Shown here piece by piece: positions 1 to 5,400 of a stretch of 6,056 nt of DNA (position 1 is its first letter; the number at the start of each line of letters is the position of its first letter). A program made the translations under genes and the position numbers. The notes under the pieces are model-generated. The model saw only the letters and a list, made by a program, of their open reading frames with translations, did not search any database and was not told the origin of the DNA. Origin of the DNA: Acidimicrobiia bacterium (GTDB taxonomy: Bacteria; Actinomycetota; Acidimicrobiia; UBA5794; JAOTWH01); NCBI GenBank assembly GCA_029863035.1, contig JAOTWH010000141.1, forward strand, positions 1-6,056, in the 5' to 3' direction.

Positions 1-13
1 TGACCGGCCAATC

Positions 14-86
14 GCTGGCGTAGCTCAGTTGGTAGAGCAGCCGCCTTGTAAGCGGCAGGTCGGGGGTTCGATTCCCTCCGCCAGCT
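14..86 (+). tRNA. tRNA-Thr (anticodon TGT)
   Basis: A complete cloverleaf can be folded by eye. The 7-bp acceptor stem is GCTGGCG (14-20) with CGCCAGC (79-85). The D stem is GCTC/GAGC (23-26/35-38) with the GGT of the D loop. The anticodon stem is GCCGC/GCGGC (40-44/52-56) around the loop CTTGTAA. The T stem is 62-66/74-78, with one G-T wobble, around TTCGATT. Loop bases 47-49 are TGT, which reads ACA and other ACN threonine codons. The discriminator is T86, as I recall for actinobacterial tRNA-Thr. The 3' CCA is not fully encoded (CCG follows), so it would have to be added by nucleotidyltransferase. Confidence 0.97.
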
Positions 87-96
87 CCGTAACTTT

Positions 97-151
97 GCTC
101 TGCGACTCGGCCTCGGGTTGCAGTGTGACGTCGGAGGACCGATCGCAGAGC
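97..151. repeat. Long imperfect hairpin 11 bases after the tRNA
   Basis: The 9-base arm GCTCTGCGA (97-105) is perfectly complementary to TCGCAGAGC (143-151). The stem continues inward with TCGG/CCGA (107-110/139-142) and CCTC/GAGG (111-114/134-137), leaving C106 and A138 as single bulges. That gives about 17 base pairs around a 19-base loop. It begins 11 bases after the tRNA 3' end and could stop or shape the tRNA transcript. No T run follows, so it does not look like a classical intrinsic terminator. Function is inferred; the pairing is seen directly. Confidence 0.6.
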
Positions 152-168
152 GGCTGCCGCTCTCGCTG

Positions 169-196
169 GAGCCATGGCGTGGCTCGGGCGAAGCCC
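169..196. repeat. Two adjacent small hairpins
   Basis: GAGCCA (169-174) pairs with TGGCTC (180-185) around a 5-base loop. It is immediately followed by GGGC-GAA-GCCC (186-196), a 4-bp stem with a triloop. Both are short and could arise by chance in GC-rich DNA. They are listed because they form part of an almost unbroken run of inverted repeats between the tRNA and the DUF3263 gene. Confidence 0.4.
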
Positions 197-227
197 TCGC
201 CTTGACCCGACCACCTTTTGCTTCTTG

Positions 228-267
228 ACTTCTCCCGCTTGCGGGGGAAGTACTCGAGCGAAGCGAG
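228..267. repeat. Palindromic element (REP-like hairpin pair)
   Basis: Bases 228-237 pair with 242-251 around the loop CTTG: a 10-bp stem with one T-G wobble and core TCCCGCTTGCGGG. Directly after it, CTCG (253-256) can pair with CGAG (264-267) around AGCGAAG. The TCCCGCTT-GCGGG core is shared with the hairpin after the AlaX gene (2875-2909). This suggests a dispersed palindromic element of the kind found between genes in many GC-rich genomes. It encodes nothing credible in any frame. Confidence 0.55.
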
Positions 268-273
268 GGGGAT

Positions 274-334
274 GGGGGAGCGGACCCTCCGTGAACTTGG
301 TAGCGCGTTGGAAGTGCTGCACATCCGCTCCCCC
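274..334. repeat. 11-bp perfect inverted repeat, 39-base loop
   Basis: GGGGGAGCGGA at 274-284 is the exact reverse complement of TCCGCTCCCCC at 324-334. The right arm lies inside the first, partial copy of the 94-bp repeat. The two later copies contain the same right arm but have no matching left arm close by, so this structure is specific to the first copy. Confidence 0.5.
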
Positions 335-364
335 TCCGACCTCGGCCTACGGCCTCGGCCACCT
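299..364. repeat. Partial first copy of the 94-bp repeat
   Basis: Bases 299-364, from GGTAGCGCGTTGG to CGGCCACCT, match 474-539 and 568-633 with no difference that I can see. The match stops after position 364, where the later copies continue with the CCCCCACCC hairpin. The missing rest of the unit reappears at 446, after 81 unrelated bases. The copy is therefore either interrupted by an insertion, or the later copies arose by duplication after these bases were lost. Confidence 0.85.
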
Positions 365-445
365 ACAACCGGAGCGCCGCCAAAGGCGGCTCGGAAGAGA
401 GCGACAGTCGAGGCCGAGAAGGCCTCGACCGAGCCCGACCAAATA
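365..445. repeat. 81-bp interruption with two perfect hairpins
   Basis: This segment separates the two parts of the first repeat unit; the distance between unit starts is 175 bp where the others are 94. It contains GCCGCC-AAA-GGCGGC (376-390, 6-bp stem) and GTCGAGGCC-GAGAA-GGCCTCGAC (407-429, perfect 9-bp stem). I see no flanking direct repeat that would mark a transposition target site, and it is too short to encode a transposase. A small non-autonomous palindromic element is possible but unproven. Confidence 0.55.
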
Positions 446-660
446 CCCCCACCCTTCGGGCGGTGGAGGGAGAGGTAGCGCGTTGGAAGTGCTGCACATC
501 CGCTCCCCCTCCGACCTCGGCCTACGGCCTCGGCCACCTCCCCCACCCTTCGGGCGGTGGAGGGAGAGGTAGCGCGTTGGAAGTGCTGCACATCCGCTCC
601 CCCTCCGACCTCGGCCTACGGCCTCGGCCACCTCCCCCACCCTTCGGGCGGTGGAGGGAG
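446..660. repeat. 94-bp tandem repeat, about 2.3 copies
   Basis: The sequence repeats with an exact period of 94 bases: GGTAGCGCG starts at 474 and 568, and the hairpin block CCCCCACCC starts at 446, 540 and 634. Identity looks complete until 660, after which the sequence becomes unique. Each unit ends in a stem-loop around TTCG. In the second copy 538-547 pairs with 556-566 (10 bp, one bulged A), and in the third 632-641 pairs with 650-660. Because 94 is not a multiple of three, the reading frame shifts at every copy, so the array is not a protein-coding repeat. Near-identity suggests recent duplication or gene conversion. Confidence 0.9.
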
Positions 661-694
661 CCGCGAAATCCACCTTTGTCGAAGGGGTCACCCA

Positions 695-706
695 TACGCT
701 GCGCGC
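695..706 (+). promoter_or_regulatory. Possible -10 box for leaderless DUF3263 mRNA
   Basis: TACGCT (695-700) fits the actinobacterial -10 pattern TANNNT and lies 6 bases before ATG 707, the spacing expected if transcription starts at the A of the start codon. The nearest purine-rich, Shine-Dalgarno-like run (GAAGGGG, 681-687) is too far from the ATG. No convincing -35 element is seen. This is an inference from pattern and spacing. Confidence 0.4.
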
Positions 707-955
707 ATGTTGGTGAGACGCGACACCCAAGTGCTCGATTTCGAGCGTGAATGGTGGAAATATCCGGGTCCCAAGGATCGGGCCATCCGCGAGTACCTCG
801 GTATCAGCTCCACCCGCTACTACCAGATACTTCGCAGGCTCATGGACGATCCCGCCGCGGTCGAACATGATCCGATGACCATTCGTCGGCTGCGACGAGT
901 TCGTCAGGACGCCAAGCGCAAGGCCCAAGAGCGTCTCGGCGCCAGTCCTAGTTAG
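707..955 (+). CDS. DUF3263 family protein
   Basis: This small basic protein of 82 residues carries the hallmark of DUF3263, a short family of unknown function known from Actinobacteria. From residue 9 it reads LDFEREWWKYPGPKDRAIRE, then a helix-turn-helix-like stretch (ISSTRYYQILRRLMDDP, about 34-50), then DPMTIRRLRRVR and a Lys/Arg-rich tail. The family's length and composition suggest nucleic-acid binding, but its function is not established. I chose ATG 707, which comes just before the conserved region. The frame stays open upstream to 557, but that extension runs through the non-coding 94-bp repeat. GTG 713 and TTG 710 are alternative starts. Only 24 bases separate it from the membrane-protein gene downstream, so the two are probably co-transcribed. 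Confidence 0.88.
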   Translation: MLVRRDTQVLDFEREWWKYPGPKDRAIREYLGISSTRYYQILRRLMDDPAAVEHDPMTIRRLRRVRQDAKRKAQERLGASPS

Positions 956-979
956 TCACATGGATACCGGGTTCTCCCC

Positions 980-2164
980 ATGACGTCCCCCCCTGGCGAC
1001 GCACTACGACGGATCGGGTTGGCCAGCTGGAGCCTGCTGGGAACCATCTTGCTGTTGTCCGTGGTCGTGTGGGGCATCATCCAGGTGTCCAACCTGATCC
1101 CGGCTGTGGTGCTGGCGGTTGCCGTCATCTACGTTCTCAACCCGGTTGTGTCGCGGTTACAGGGGTGGGGGGTGCCCCGGCTCTTGGGTTCCTGTCTGTC
1201 ATACATCGCGTTGTTGGGAGTGCTGGTGCTGGTCGGTTTCCTGGCGTTCCCCAGCATCGGGGATCAGGCTCGCCAATTAGGTGACGACTTCCCTGAGATC
1301 TACGAGGACCTTGCGTCGGATGCGGAACGGTGGGCAGACAACGTCGGCTTCAGCGTGGACGTTCCCAACTACGACGAGTTGCGCGACTCGATCGACGAGG
1401 CAACCAACGACGGGGGAGTTCTTTCGTTCAACCGTCTCGGTGACTACACGCTCGGAGTCCTCGAGTTCTTGTTGCTTTTGATACTGGCGCCGGTGCTCGC
1501 TTTCTACATTCTCTTGGATCTACCGAAGATGCGTGAACACGCCAGGGGCCTTGTGCCATCTCAGCACAGGGAGGAAGCGGTTTTCGTCAGCAAGCAGCTG
1601 GGCACCGCCATCGGAGGATTCCTGCGCGGTCAGCTCTTGGTGGCACTCATCGTTGGCGTCATGACCAGCGTTGGTTTCTGGGCGGTCGGACTCGAGTTCT
1701 GGCTGCTGATTGGGATGATCGCCGGCTTCCTCAACATCATCCCGTTCGTGGGGCCGTGGGTGGGTGGCGGTCTTGGGGTTCTGGTAGCTCTGGCCACCGC
1801 CGATCCTCAAACGGCCCTCTGGGCGGCGATCGTGGCCGCTGGAGTCCAGCAAGTCGACAACCACTTCATCAGCCCCAACGTGCTTCGTTTCACAGTGCGG
1901 CTCCATCCGGCAACCATCATCTTGGTACTTCTGGTGGGCGGCACGCTTGGAGGCCTGCTCGGGGTGTTGTTGGCTGTTCCGGTGATGGCGTCCATCAAGA
2001 TCATCTCCGGCCACATGTGGAGAACCAGGGTGCTCGGTGAGTCTTGGGAAGAGGCAAGCGAAGCTCTCATCGAAGAGCATCCGACTGGTGAGATGCCTTT
2101 GATCAAGATGCGTAACGTTGCGGACTCTGATGGTGCGCAGGCCGACGAGATGGAGGACAAGTGA
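980..2164 (+). CDS. AI-2E family transporter (PerM/TqsA-like)
   Basis: A 394-residue polytopic inner-membrane protein of the AI-2E/PerM family (formerly UPF0118). Hydrophobic segments lie at about 16-37, 39-57, 68-91, 157-180, 214-236, 238-272 (probably two), 277-290 and 310-342. A hydrophilic stretch lies between 92 and 156, as usual for the family. Typical family signatures are RGQLLVALIVG (216-226), NIIPFVGPW (252-260), QQVDNHFISPNV (290-301) and HPATIILVLLVGGTLGG (309-325). Characterised members include the E. coli autoinducer-2 exporter TqsA and Na+/H+ antiporters, so the substrate cannot be read from sequence. The charged C-terminal tail is acidic. No good Shine-Dalgarno precedes ATG 980, so the start is moderately sure; translation may depend on coupling to the gene 24 bases upstream. 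Its stop codon overlaps the next start. Confidence 0.93.
   Translation: MTSPPGDALRRIGLASWSLLGTILLLSVVVWGIIQVSNLIPAVVLAVAVIYVLNPVVSRLQGWGVPRLLGSCLSYIALLGVLVLVGFLAFPSIGDQARQLGDDFPEIYEDLASDAERWADNVGFSVDVPNYDELRDSIDEATNDGGVLSFNRLGDYTLGVLEFLLLLILAPVLAFYILLDLPKMREHARGLVPSQHREEAVFVSKQLGTAIGGFLRGQLLVALIVGVMTSVGFWAVGLEFWLLIGMIAGFLNIIPFVGPWVGGGLGVLVALATADPQTALWAAIVAAGVQQVDNHFISPNVLRFTVRLHPATIILVLLVGGTLGGLLGVLLAVPVMASIKIISGHMWRTRVLGESWEEASEALIEEHPTGEMPLIKMRNVADSDGAQADEMEDK
2152..2156 (+). promoter_or_regulatory. Shine-Dalgarno site for the AlaX gene
   Basis: GGAGG lies inside the last codons of the membrane-protein gene, 4 bases before GTG 2161. It is the clearest ribosome-binding site in the window. 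Together with the GTGA stop/start overlap it fixes GTG 2161 as the AlaX start and implies translational coupling. Confidence 0.7.
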
Positions 2165-2871
2165 CTGAAGAGCTGGCAGCGACCGACGCCTATCTGCGCC
2201 AGGCGCAGTGTTCGGCAATTGCCCACCACGACGAAGGCCTGGAGCTCGACCGCACTGTGTTCTATTCACGGGGTGGCGGCCAGCCGGGCGACATCGGGAA
2301 GCTGGAGTGGGCCGACGGCAGTGTTGGGGTCACCGACACGTTCAAGAAGAACGGCGTCGTACTGCATCAACTCGGTGGCGATCCACCGCCGGTCGGGACC
2401 GAGCTAACGGGCACCATCGACTGGGAGCGGCGCCACATCTTGATGCGCACCCACACCGCGCTCCACGTTCTCAGCGCCATCATCTTCAAGGAATTCGACG
2501 CCAAGGTCACCGGCGGCAACATGGAACCAGGCTCCGCCCGGATGGATTTCGAGTTGGACTCGATCTCCGTCGAGTTCGGTCAACAGGTCGAGCAGCGGCT
2601 CAACGAGGAGTTGGCCAAAGGTCACGAAGTCAACGTGCTCTTCATGGCGCGATCGGAGGCTCTGCAGGATCCTGATCTCATTCGCACCAAGGTGAACCTG
2701 ATCCCGGAGACGGTCGATCCCATCCGGGTCATCGATATCGGCGACATCGACCGTCAAGCCGACGGCGGCACCCACGTTGCCAACACCTCAGAGGTGGGCG
2801 CGGTTGAAGTGGTGAAGACCGAGTCCAAGGGCAAAGCCAACAAGCGCATCAAGATCGCGCTGATCGACTGA
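2161..2871 (+). CDS. Alanyl-tRNA editing hydrolase, AlaX-M type
   Basis: A 236-residue free-standing homologue of the AlaRS editing domain, a cytoplasmic zinc-dependent hydrolase that removes wrongly attached amino acids (serine, in some members also glycine) from tRNA-Ala. The N-terminal part has the glycine-rich motif RGGGQPGD (37-44), typical of the medium AlaX class. The first metal-binding motif HTALH gives His98 and His102. The second motif, normally CGGTH, reads DGGTHVANT, so the expected Cys is Asp201 while His205 is kept. The C-terminal KGKANKRIKIAL matches the family's end. The GTG start overlaps the previous stop by four bases (GTGA) and has GGAGG in front. It could be an active enzyme with an altered metal ligand; I regard family membership as sure and activity as likely. 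Confidence 0.93.
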   Translation: MTEELAATDAYLRQAQCSAIAHHDEGLELDRTVFYSRGGGQPGDIGKLEWADGSVGVTDTFKKNGVVLHQLGGDPPPVGTELTGTIDWERRHILMRTHTALHVLSAIIFKEFDAKVTGGNMEPGSARMDFELDSISVEFGQQVEQRLNEELAKGHEVNVLFMARSEALQDPDLIRTKVNLIPETVDPIRVIDIGDIDRQADGGTHVANTSEVGAVEVVKTESKGKANKRIKIALID

Positions 2872-2874
2872 TTC

Positions 2875-2909
2875 TCTTCCTTTCCCCCGCTTCGCGGGAG
2901 AAGGGAAGA
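2875..2909 (+). terminator. Long hairpin after alaX; terminator or REP-like element
   Basis: Bases 2875-2890 pair with 2894-2909 around the loop TTC: 16 positions with one C-A mismatch (2885/2899) and one T-G wobble (2881/2903). It starts 4 bases after the AlaX stop and would end the cluster transcript. No T run follows (GATCTGACC), so it is not a canonical intrinsic terminator. It may instead block 3' exonucleases, or belong to the same dispersed palindrome family as 228-251, with which it shares the CCCGCTT-GCGGG type core. Confidence 0.55.
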
Positions 2910-2954
2910 TCTGACCTACTCCGGTCCTGCGGCCACCACGGGCGCATCCACTCG

Positions 2955-2968
2955 TAGGCTTGGCTGTC
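2955..2968 (+). promoter_or_regulatory. Possible -10 box before the pseudo-receiver gene
   Basis: TAGGCT (2955-2960) fits TANNNT and ends 8 bases before ATG 2969, consistent with a leaderless or nearly leaderless mRNA. There is no Shine-Dalgarno sequence in front of this ATG and no clear -35 box. The gene follows a hairpin, which supports its own promoter. Confidence 0.35.
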
Positions 2969-3718
2969 ATGGACGCACACGATGCGGCCCGCCGCACCCG
3001 CCAGGAGTTCGCTGCCGCTTACCGTCCCTACGTGGTCGCTCGTCTCGCTGAGTTGGGTATCGAAACCCCCGCCAGCCTCGACGCGGCATTGTCAAAGGGG
3101 GAGCGCTGGCTGGCTGACGAGCTAGCTGCCTTTATAGAGACGCCCTTCCTTGACCAACGCCGCTCGCCGTTGGAGATCTTTCAGGAGGCGATGAAGTTCC
3201 CGACCCAGGCGCTGGCGGAGGGCGGCATCGAACCGCCGCGGCGCGATGCCGGTGCCATCGCTGCGCTGCCAGGCGATGAGTACGACCTGGCGCCGGCCTC
3301 TTCCCGCGCACTTGGTGAAGCGGCTTGGCAGGCGCATCTGGCGTGGGGCGCTCACAAGGCCAAGGCGTTCGTTACCGACGTGAAGGTGGGTTGGCTGGGG
3401 TCGAACCTGATGGATCGGTCTCAGATCGAGCCCATCGTGAAAGGAGCATCGCTTCACCTCGAGCGTTGGGCGAATCAGGAAGATGTCGATGCCGCGCTGG
3501 CGGTAAAACCCCCGGTGATGGCGATCGTCGATCTGGAGCATCCTGCGGCAGACGCCGCGATAGTTGCTCTTGCTGCTGGGAAGGTGAAGACGGTCGCCTA
3601 CGGCCCTCATGTTGATGACGTGGCGATGATGCGGGCCCGGTCCCTCGGTGCGGACGAGGTCCATGCTCGATCCCGGTTCTTCCGCCAGCTTTCCAGTTCT
3701 CTTCCGAGACTGACCTAA
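2969..3718 (+). CDS. Uncharacterised protein with pseudo-receiver C-terminus
   Basis: I do not recognise the family of this 249-residue protein. Residues 1 to about 132 are mostly helical in character (DAARRTRQEFAAAYRPYVVA, then KGERWLADELAAF and SPLEIFQEAMKFP) with no catalytic motif I know. From about 136 the pattern resembles a response-regulator receiver fold: VGWLGSNLMDRSQI as strand 1 and helix 1, AIVDLEHPAADA with Asp188 where the phosphorylated Asp would be, VKTVAYGPHVDD as strand 4, and GADEVHARSRFFRQL at the end. The acidic pair after strand 1, the Thr/Ser of strand 4 and the Lys of strand 5 appear to be missing, so it is probably not phosphorylated conventionally. There is no signal peptide or membrane segment. 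TTG 2960 would add three residues; ATG 2969 is preferred. Its stop overlaps that of the convergent treS. Confidence 0.82.
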   Translation: MDAHDAARRTRQEFAAAYRPYVVARLAELGIETPASLDAALSKGERWLADELAAFIETPFLDQRRSPLEIFQEAMKFPTQALAEGGIEPPRRDAGAIAALPGDEYDLAPASSRALGEAAWQAHLAWGAHKAKAFVTDVKVGWLGSNLMDRSQIEPIVKGASLHLERWANQEDVDAALAVKPPVMAIVDLEHPAADAAIVALAAGKVKTVAYGPHVDDVAMMRARSLGADEVHARSRFFRQLSSSLPRLT

Positions 3719-5322
3719 GAGAGGCGGAGCCAGCGAAAGCCGAACGGCGAGAGTGAGATCTTGACCGAGCCGTGCTCGATCGGGAGCCGATCCCCGCTCA
3801 ACAAGTCGGTGGCCACCGATCCCGAGACAGCCGCTGAGATCTGCTGTTGTGTGCCGGAGAAGTCGGCCGCTACCAATATCTCCTCATCCCCATGCCGCAG
3901 GTAGGCGAAAACGCCGGTGTGACCTGTTTCGACCAATTCGAGCGCACCGACGCCTAACACGGGATGGCGTTTTCTCTCTGCCACCAGGTTGCGCACCCAA
4001 CCCAACAACGACCCAGCATCTCCGTCTTGGTTGGCGACGTTGACGTCGTCCGCGCCGTAGCCGGGCCTGCTGACTACCGGAAGAAAGAGCAGATCCGGAC
4101 TCGCAGTGGAGAAACCGGCCGTTGGCCCGTCCGACCACTGCATTGGGGTCCGCAGGCCATCGCGGTCAGAGAGGTTGGTGTCGTCGCCCATCCCGATCTC
4201 GTCTCCGTAGTACAGGTAGGGACTTCCGGGCAGCGACATCGTGAGCCCCAGTAGGAGTTGGATCTTGCGGCGGTCGCCATCGAGCAGCGGAGCCAGTCTG
4301 CGTCGGATGTTGCGGTTACCCCGCATGGCCGGTTCGGGTGCGTACTCCTGCCACATGTAGTCATGTTCTTCGGGTGTCAGCAGCTCGATCAACAGTTCGT
4401 CATGGTTGCGCAAGAACGTCCCCCACTGAGCTCCAAGTGGGATGGCGGGAGTGTCGGTGAGACTGCGCCGAAGGCTGGCGGCGTCGGCCTGCTTGAGGCT
4501 CATGAATAGGTCGCTGGCGAGCGGGAAGTGGAAGGCCATGTGGCACTCATCGCCGTCGCCGAAGTAGTCGACCATTTGGCGGGGATGCGCGTAGGCCTCG
4601 GCCAACAGCATTGCATCCGGGAACTCCGAGTCGAGCATGGCTCGTATCCGCTTGATGAACTCATGTGTCTCGGGGAGATTCTCGCAATCGGTGCCCTCTC
4701 GTTCGAACAGGGTCGGTATGGCGTCGAGTCGCAACCCGTCGAAGCCGAGCGACAACCAGAAACGAACGGTGTCGATCATCTCCTCCTGCACCTGCGGGTT
4801 GTCGTAGTTGAGGTCGGGCTGGTGTCGGAAGAAGCGATGCCAGTAGTAGGCGCCCGCCTGCTCGTCCCATTCCCAGTTCGAATCTTCGGCGTCAACGAAG
4901 ATGACGCGGACATCCGAGTATTTGCTGTCAGTGTCGCTCCACACAAACCAATCGCGCTTGGGCGAGTTCGGGTCGCGGCGGGCCTCCTGGAACCACGGAT
5001 GGGCGTCACTGGTGTGGTTGAGGGGGATGTCTCCGATGATCCGCATTCCCCGGGCGTGGACCTCTTCGGTCAGGCGCTTGGCATCTTCCAGCGTGCCGAA
5101 CTCGGCCAAGACGTCGCGGAAGTCCGACACGTCGTACCCACCGTCTAGCAAGGGAGATTTCATGAACGGCATGATCCAGATACAACCGACGCCGAGGTCC
5201 TTGACGTAATCGAGCTTGTCGATGACGCCCTGAAGATCGCCGACGCCATCGCCATTCGAATCGAAGAACGATCGAACGGAGATCTCATAGAAAACAGCCG
5301 TGCGGTACCAAGGTTCCGACAT
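3715..5322 (-). CDS. treS: Trehalose synthase (maltose alpha-D-glucosyltransferase, GH13)
   Basis: The 535-residue product is a cytoplasmic GH13 enzyme that isomerises maltose and trehalose. The barrel begins at WYRTAVFYEISVRSF (5-19) and GDGVGDLQG. The GH13 regions are DIPLNH (98-103), GLRLDA with nucleophile Asp200, LLAEA with acid/base Glu242, and RNHDE with Asp308. TreS-specific stretches separate it from ordinary alpha-glucosidases: YGDEIGMGDDTNL, DGLRTPMQW (388-396), EREGTDCENLPETHEF (207-222) and DECHMAFHFPL (258-268). A C-terminal beta domain ends in GFRWLRLS. No maltokinase domain is fused. I chose ATG 5322, which directly precedes the conserved SEPWYRTAVF; an in-frame start at 5412 would overlap the divergent HAD gene and add an unconserved leader. 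It faces that gene across 78 bp, which suggests a shared sugar-metabolism control region. Confidence 0.95.
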   Translation of the reverse strand: MSEPWYRTAVFYEISVRSFFDSNGDGVGDLQGVIDKLDYVKDLGVGCIWIMPFMKSPLLDGGYDVSDFRDVLAEFGTLEDAKRLTEEVHARGMRIIGDIPLNHTSDAHPWFQEARRDPNSPKRDWFVWSDTDSKYSDVRVIFVDAEDSNWEWDEQAGAYYWHRFFRHQPDLNYDNPQVQEEMIDTVRFWLSLGFDGLRLDAIPTLFEREGTDCENLPETHEFIKRIRAMLDSEFPDAMLLAEAYAHPRQMVDYFGDGDECHMAFHFPLASDLFMSLKQADAASLRRSLTDTPAIPLGAQWGTFLRNHDELLIELLTPEEHDYMWQEYAPEPAMRGNRNIRRRLAPLLDGDRRKIQLLLGLTMSLPGSPYLYYGDEIGMGDDTNLSDRDGLRTPMQWSDGPTAGFSTASPDLLFLPVVSRPGYGADDVNVANQDGDAGSLLGWVRNLVAERKRHPVLGVGALELVETGHTGVFAYLRHGDEEILVAADFSGTQQQISAAVSGSVATDLLSGDRLPIEHGSVKISLSPFGFRWLRLS

Positions 5323-5335
5323 CGGCCGCACGCTA
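5323..5335 (-). promoter_or_regulatory. Possible -10 box for leaderless treS mRNA
   Basis: On the reverse strand TAGCGT (5335 down to 5330) fits TANNNT and is followed by 7 bases and then ATG 5322. A G run further upstream (about 5336-5340) is too distant to act as a normal ribosome-binding site. This matches the arrangement before the DUF3263 and pseudo-receiver genes. Confidence 0.4.
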
Positions 5336-5400
5336 ACCCCCAAAACGCCAGGGGGAGCTTCGTTGCAGTCGCGGTAGGCGTTGAGCGCCATACTGGCCCG
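5323..5400. promoter_or_regulatory. Divergent intergenic region, treS / HAD
   Basis: This 78-bp stretch separates the two divergent starts and must contain both promoters. Towards treS there is TAGCGT on the reverse strand. Towards the HAD gene there is only CATACT (5389-5394), 6 bases before ATG 5401, a weak -10-like match lacking the first T. I see no clear operator palindrome. Confidence 0.5.

Noticed and set aside
14..86. tRNA-associated integration site of a mobile element
   Set aside because: No integrase gene and no second copy of the tRNA 3' end are present in the window.
365..445. Insertion sequence
   Set aside because: There is no transposase, no terminal inverted repeats at the segment ends and no target-site duplication; at most it is a small palindromic element.
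299..660. CRISPR array
   Set aside because: The repeat is 94 bp and directly tandem with no unique spacers of uniform length, and no cas genes are visible.
557..706. In-frame 50-residue N-terminal extension of the DUF3263 gene
   Set aside because: The extension is made of the tandem repeat, whose same translation also appears from 463 in another frame, and family members begin near ATG 707.
347..928. Long reverse-strand open frame across the repeats and the DUF3263 gene
   Set aside because: It reads through the 94-bp non-coding repeat and antisense to a recognised family; such open frames are common in GC-rich DNA.
1520..2269. Reverse-strand 249-codon open frame under the membrane protein gene
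   Set aside because: It is antisense to well-conserved AI-2E family and AlaX sequence and its translation is low-complexity, typical of a shadow frame.
4528..5148. Forward 206-codon open frame inside treS
   Set aside because: It is the antisense shadow of conserved GH13 catalytic regions, with no start signal or recognisable domain.
3715..5322. Alternative call as alpha-glucosidase or oligo-1,6-glucosidase
   Set aside because: The stretches around residues 207-222, 258-268 and 372-396 are those of TreS rather than of ordinary GH13 glucosidases.
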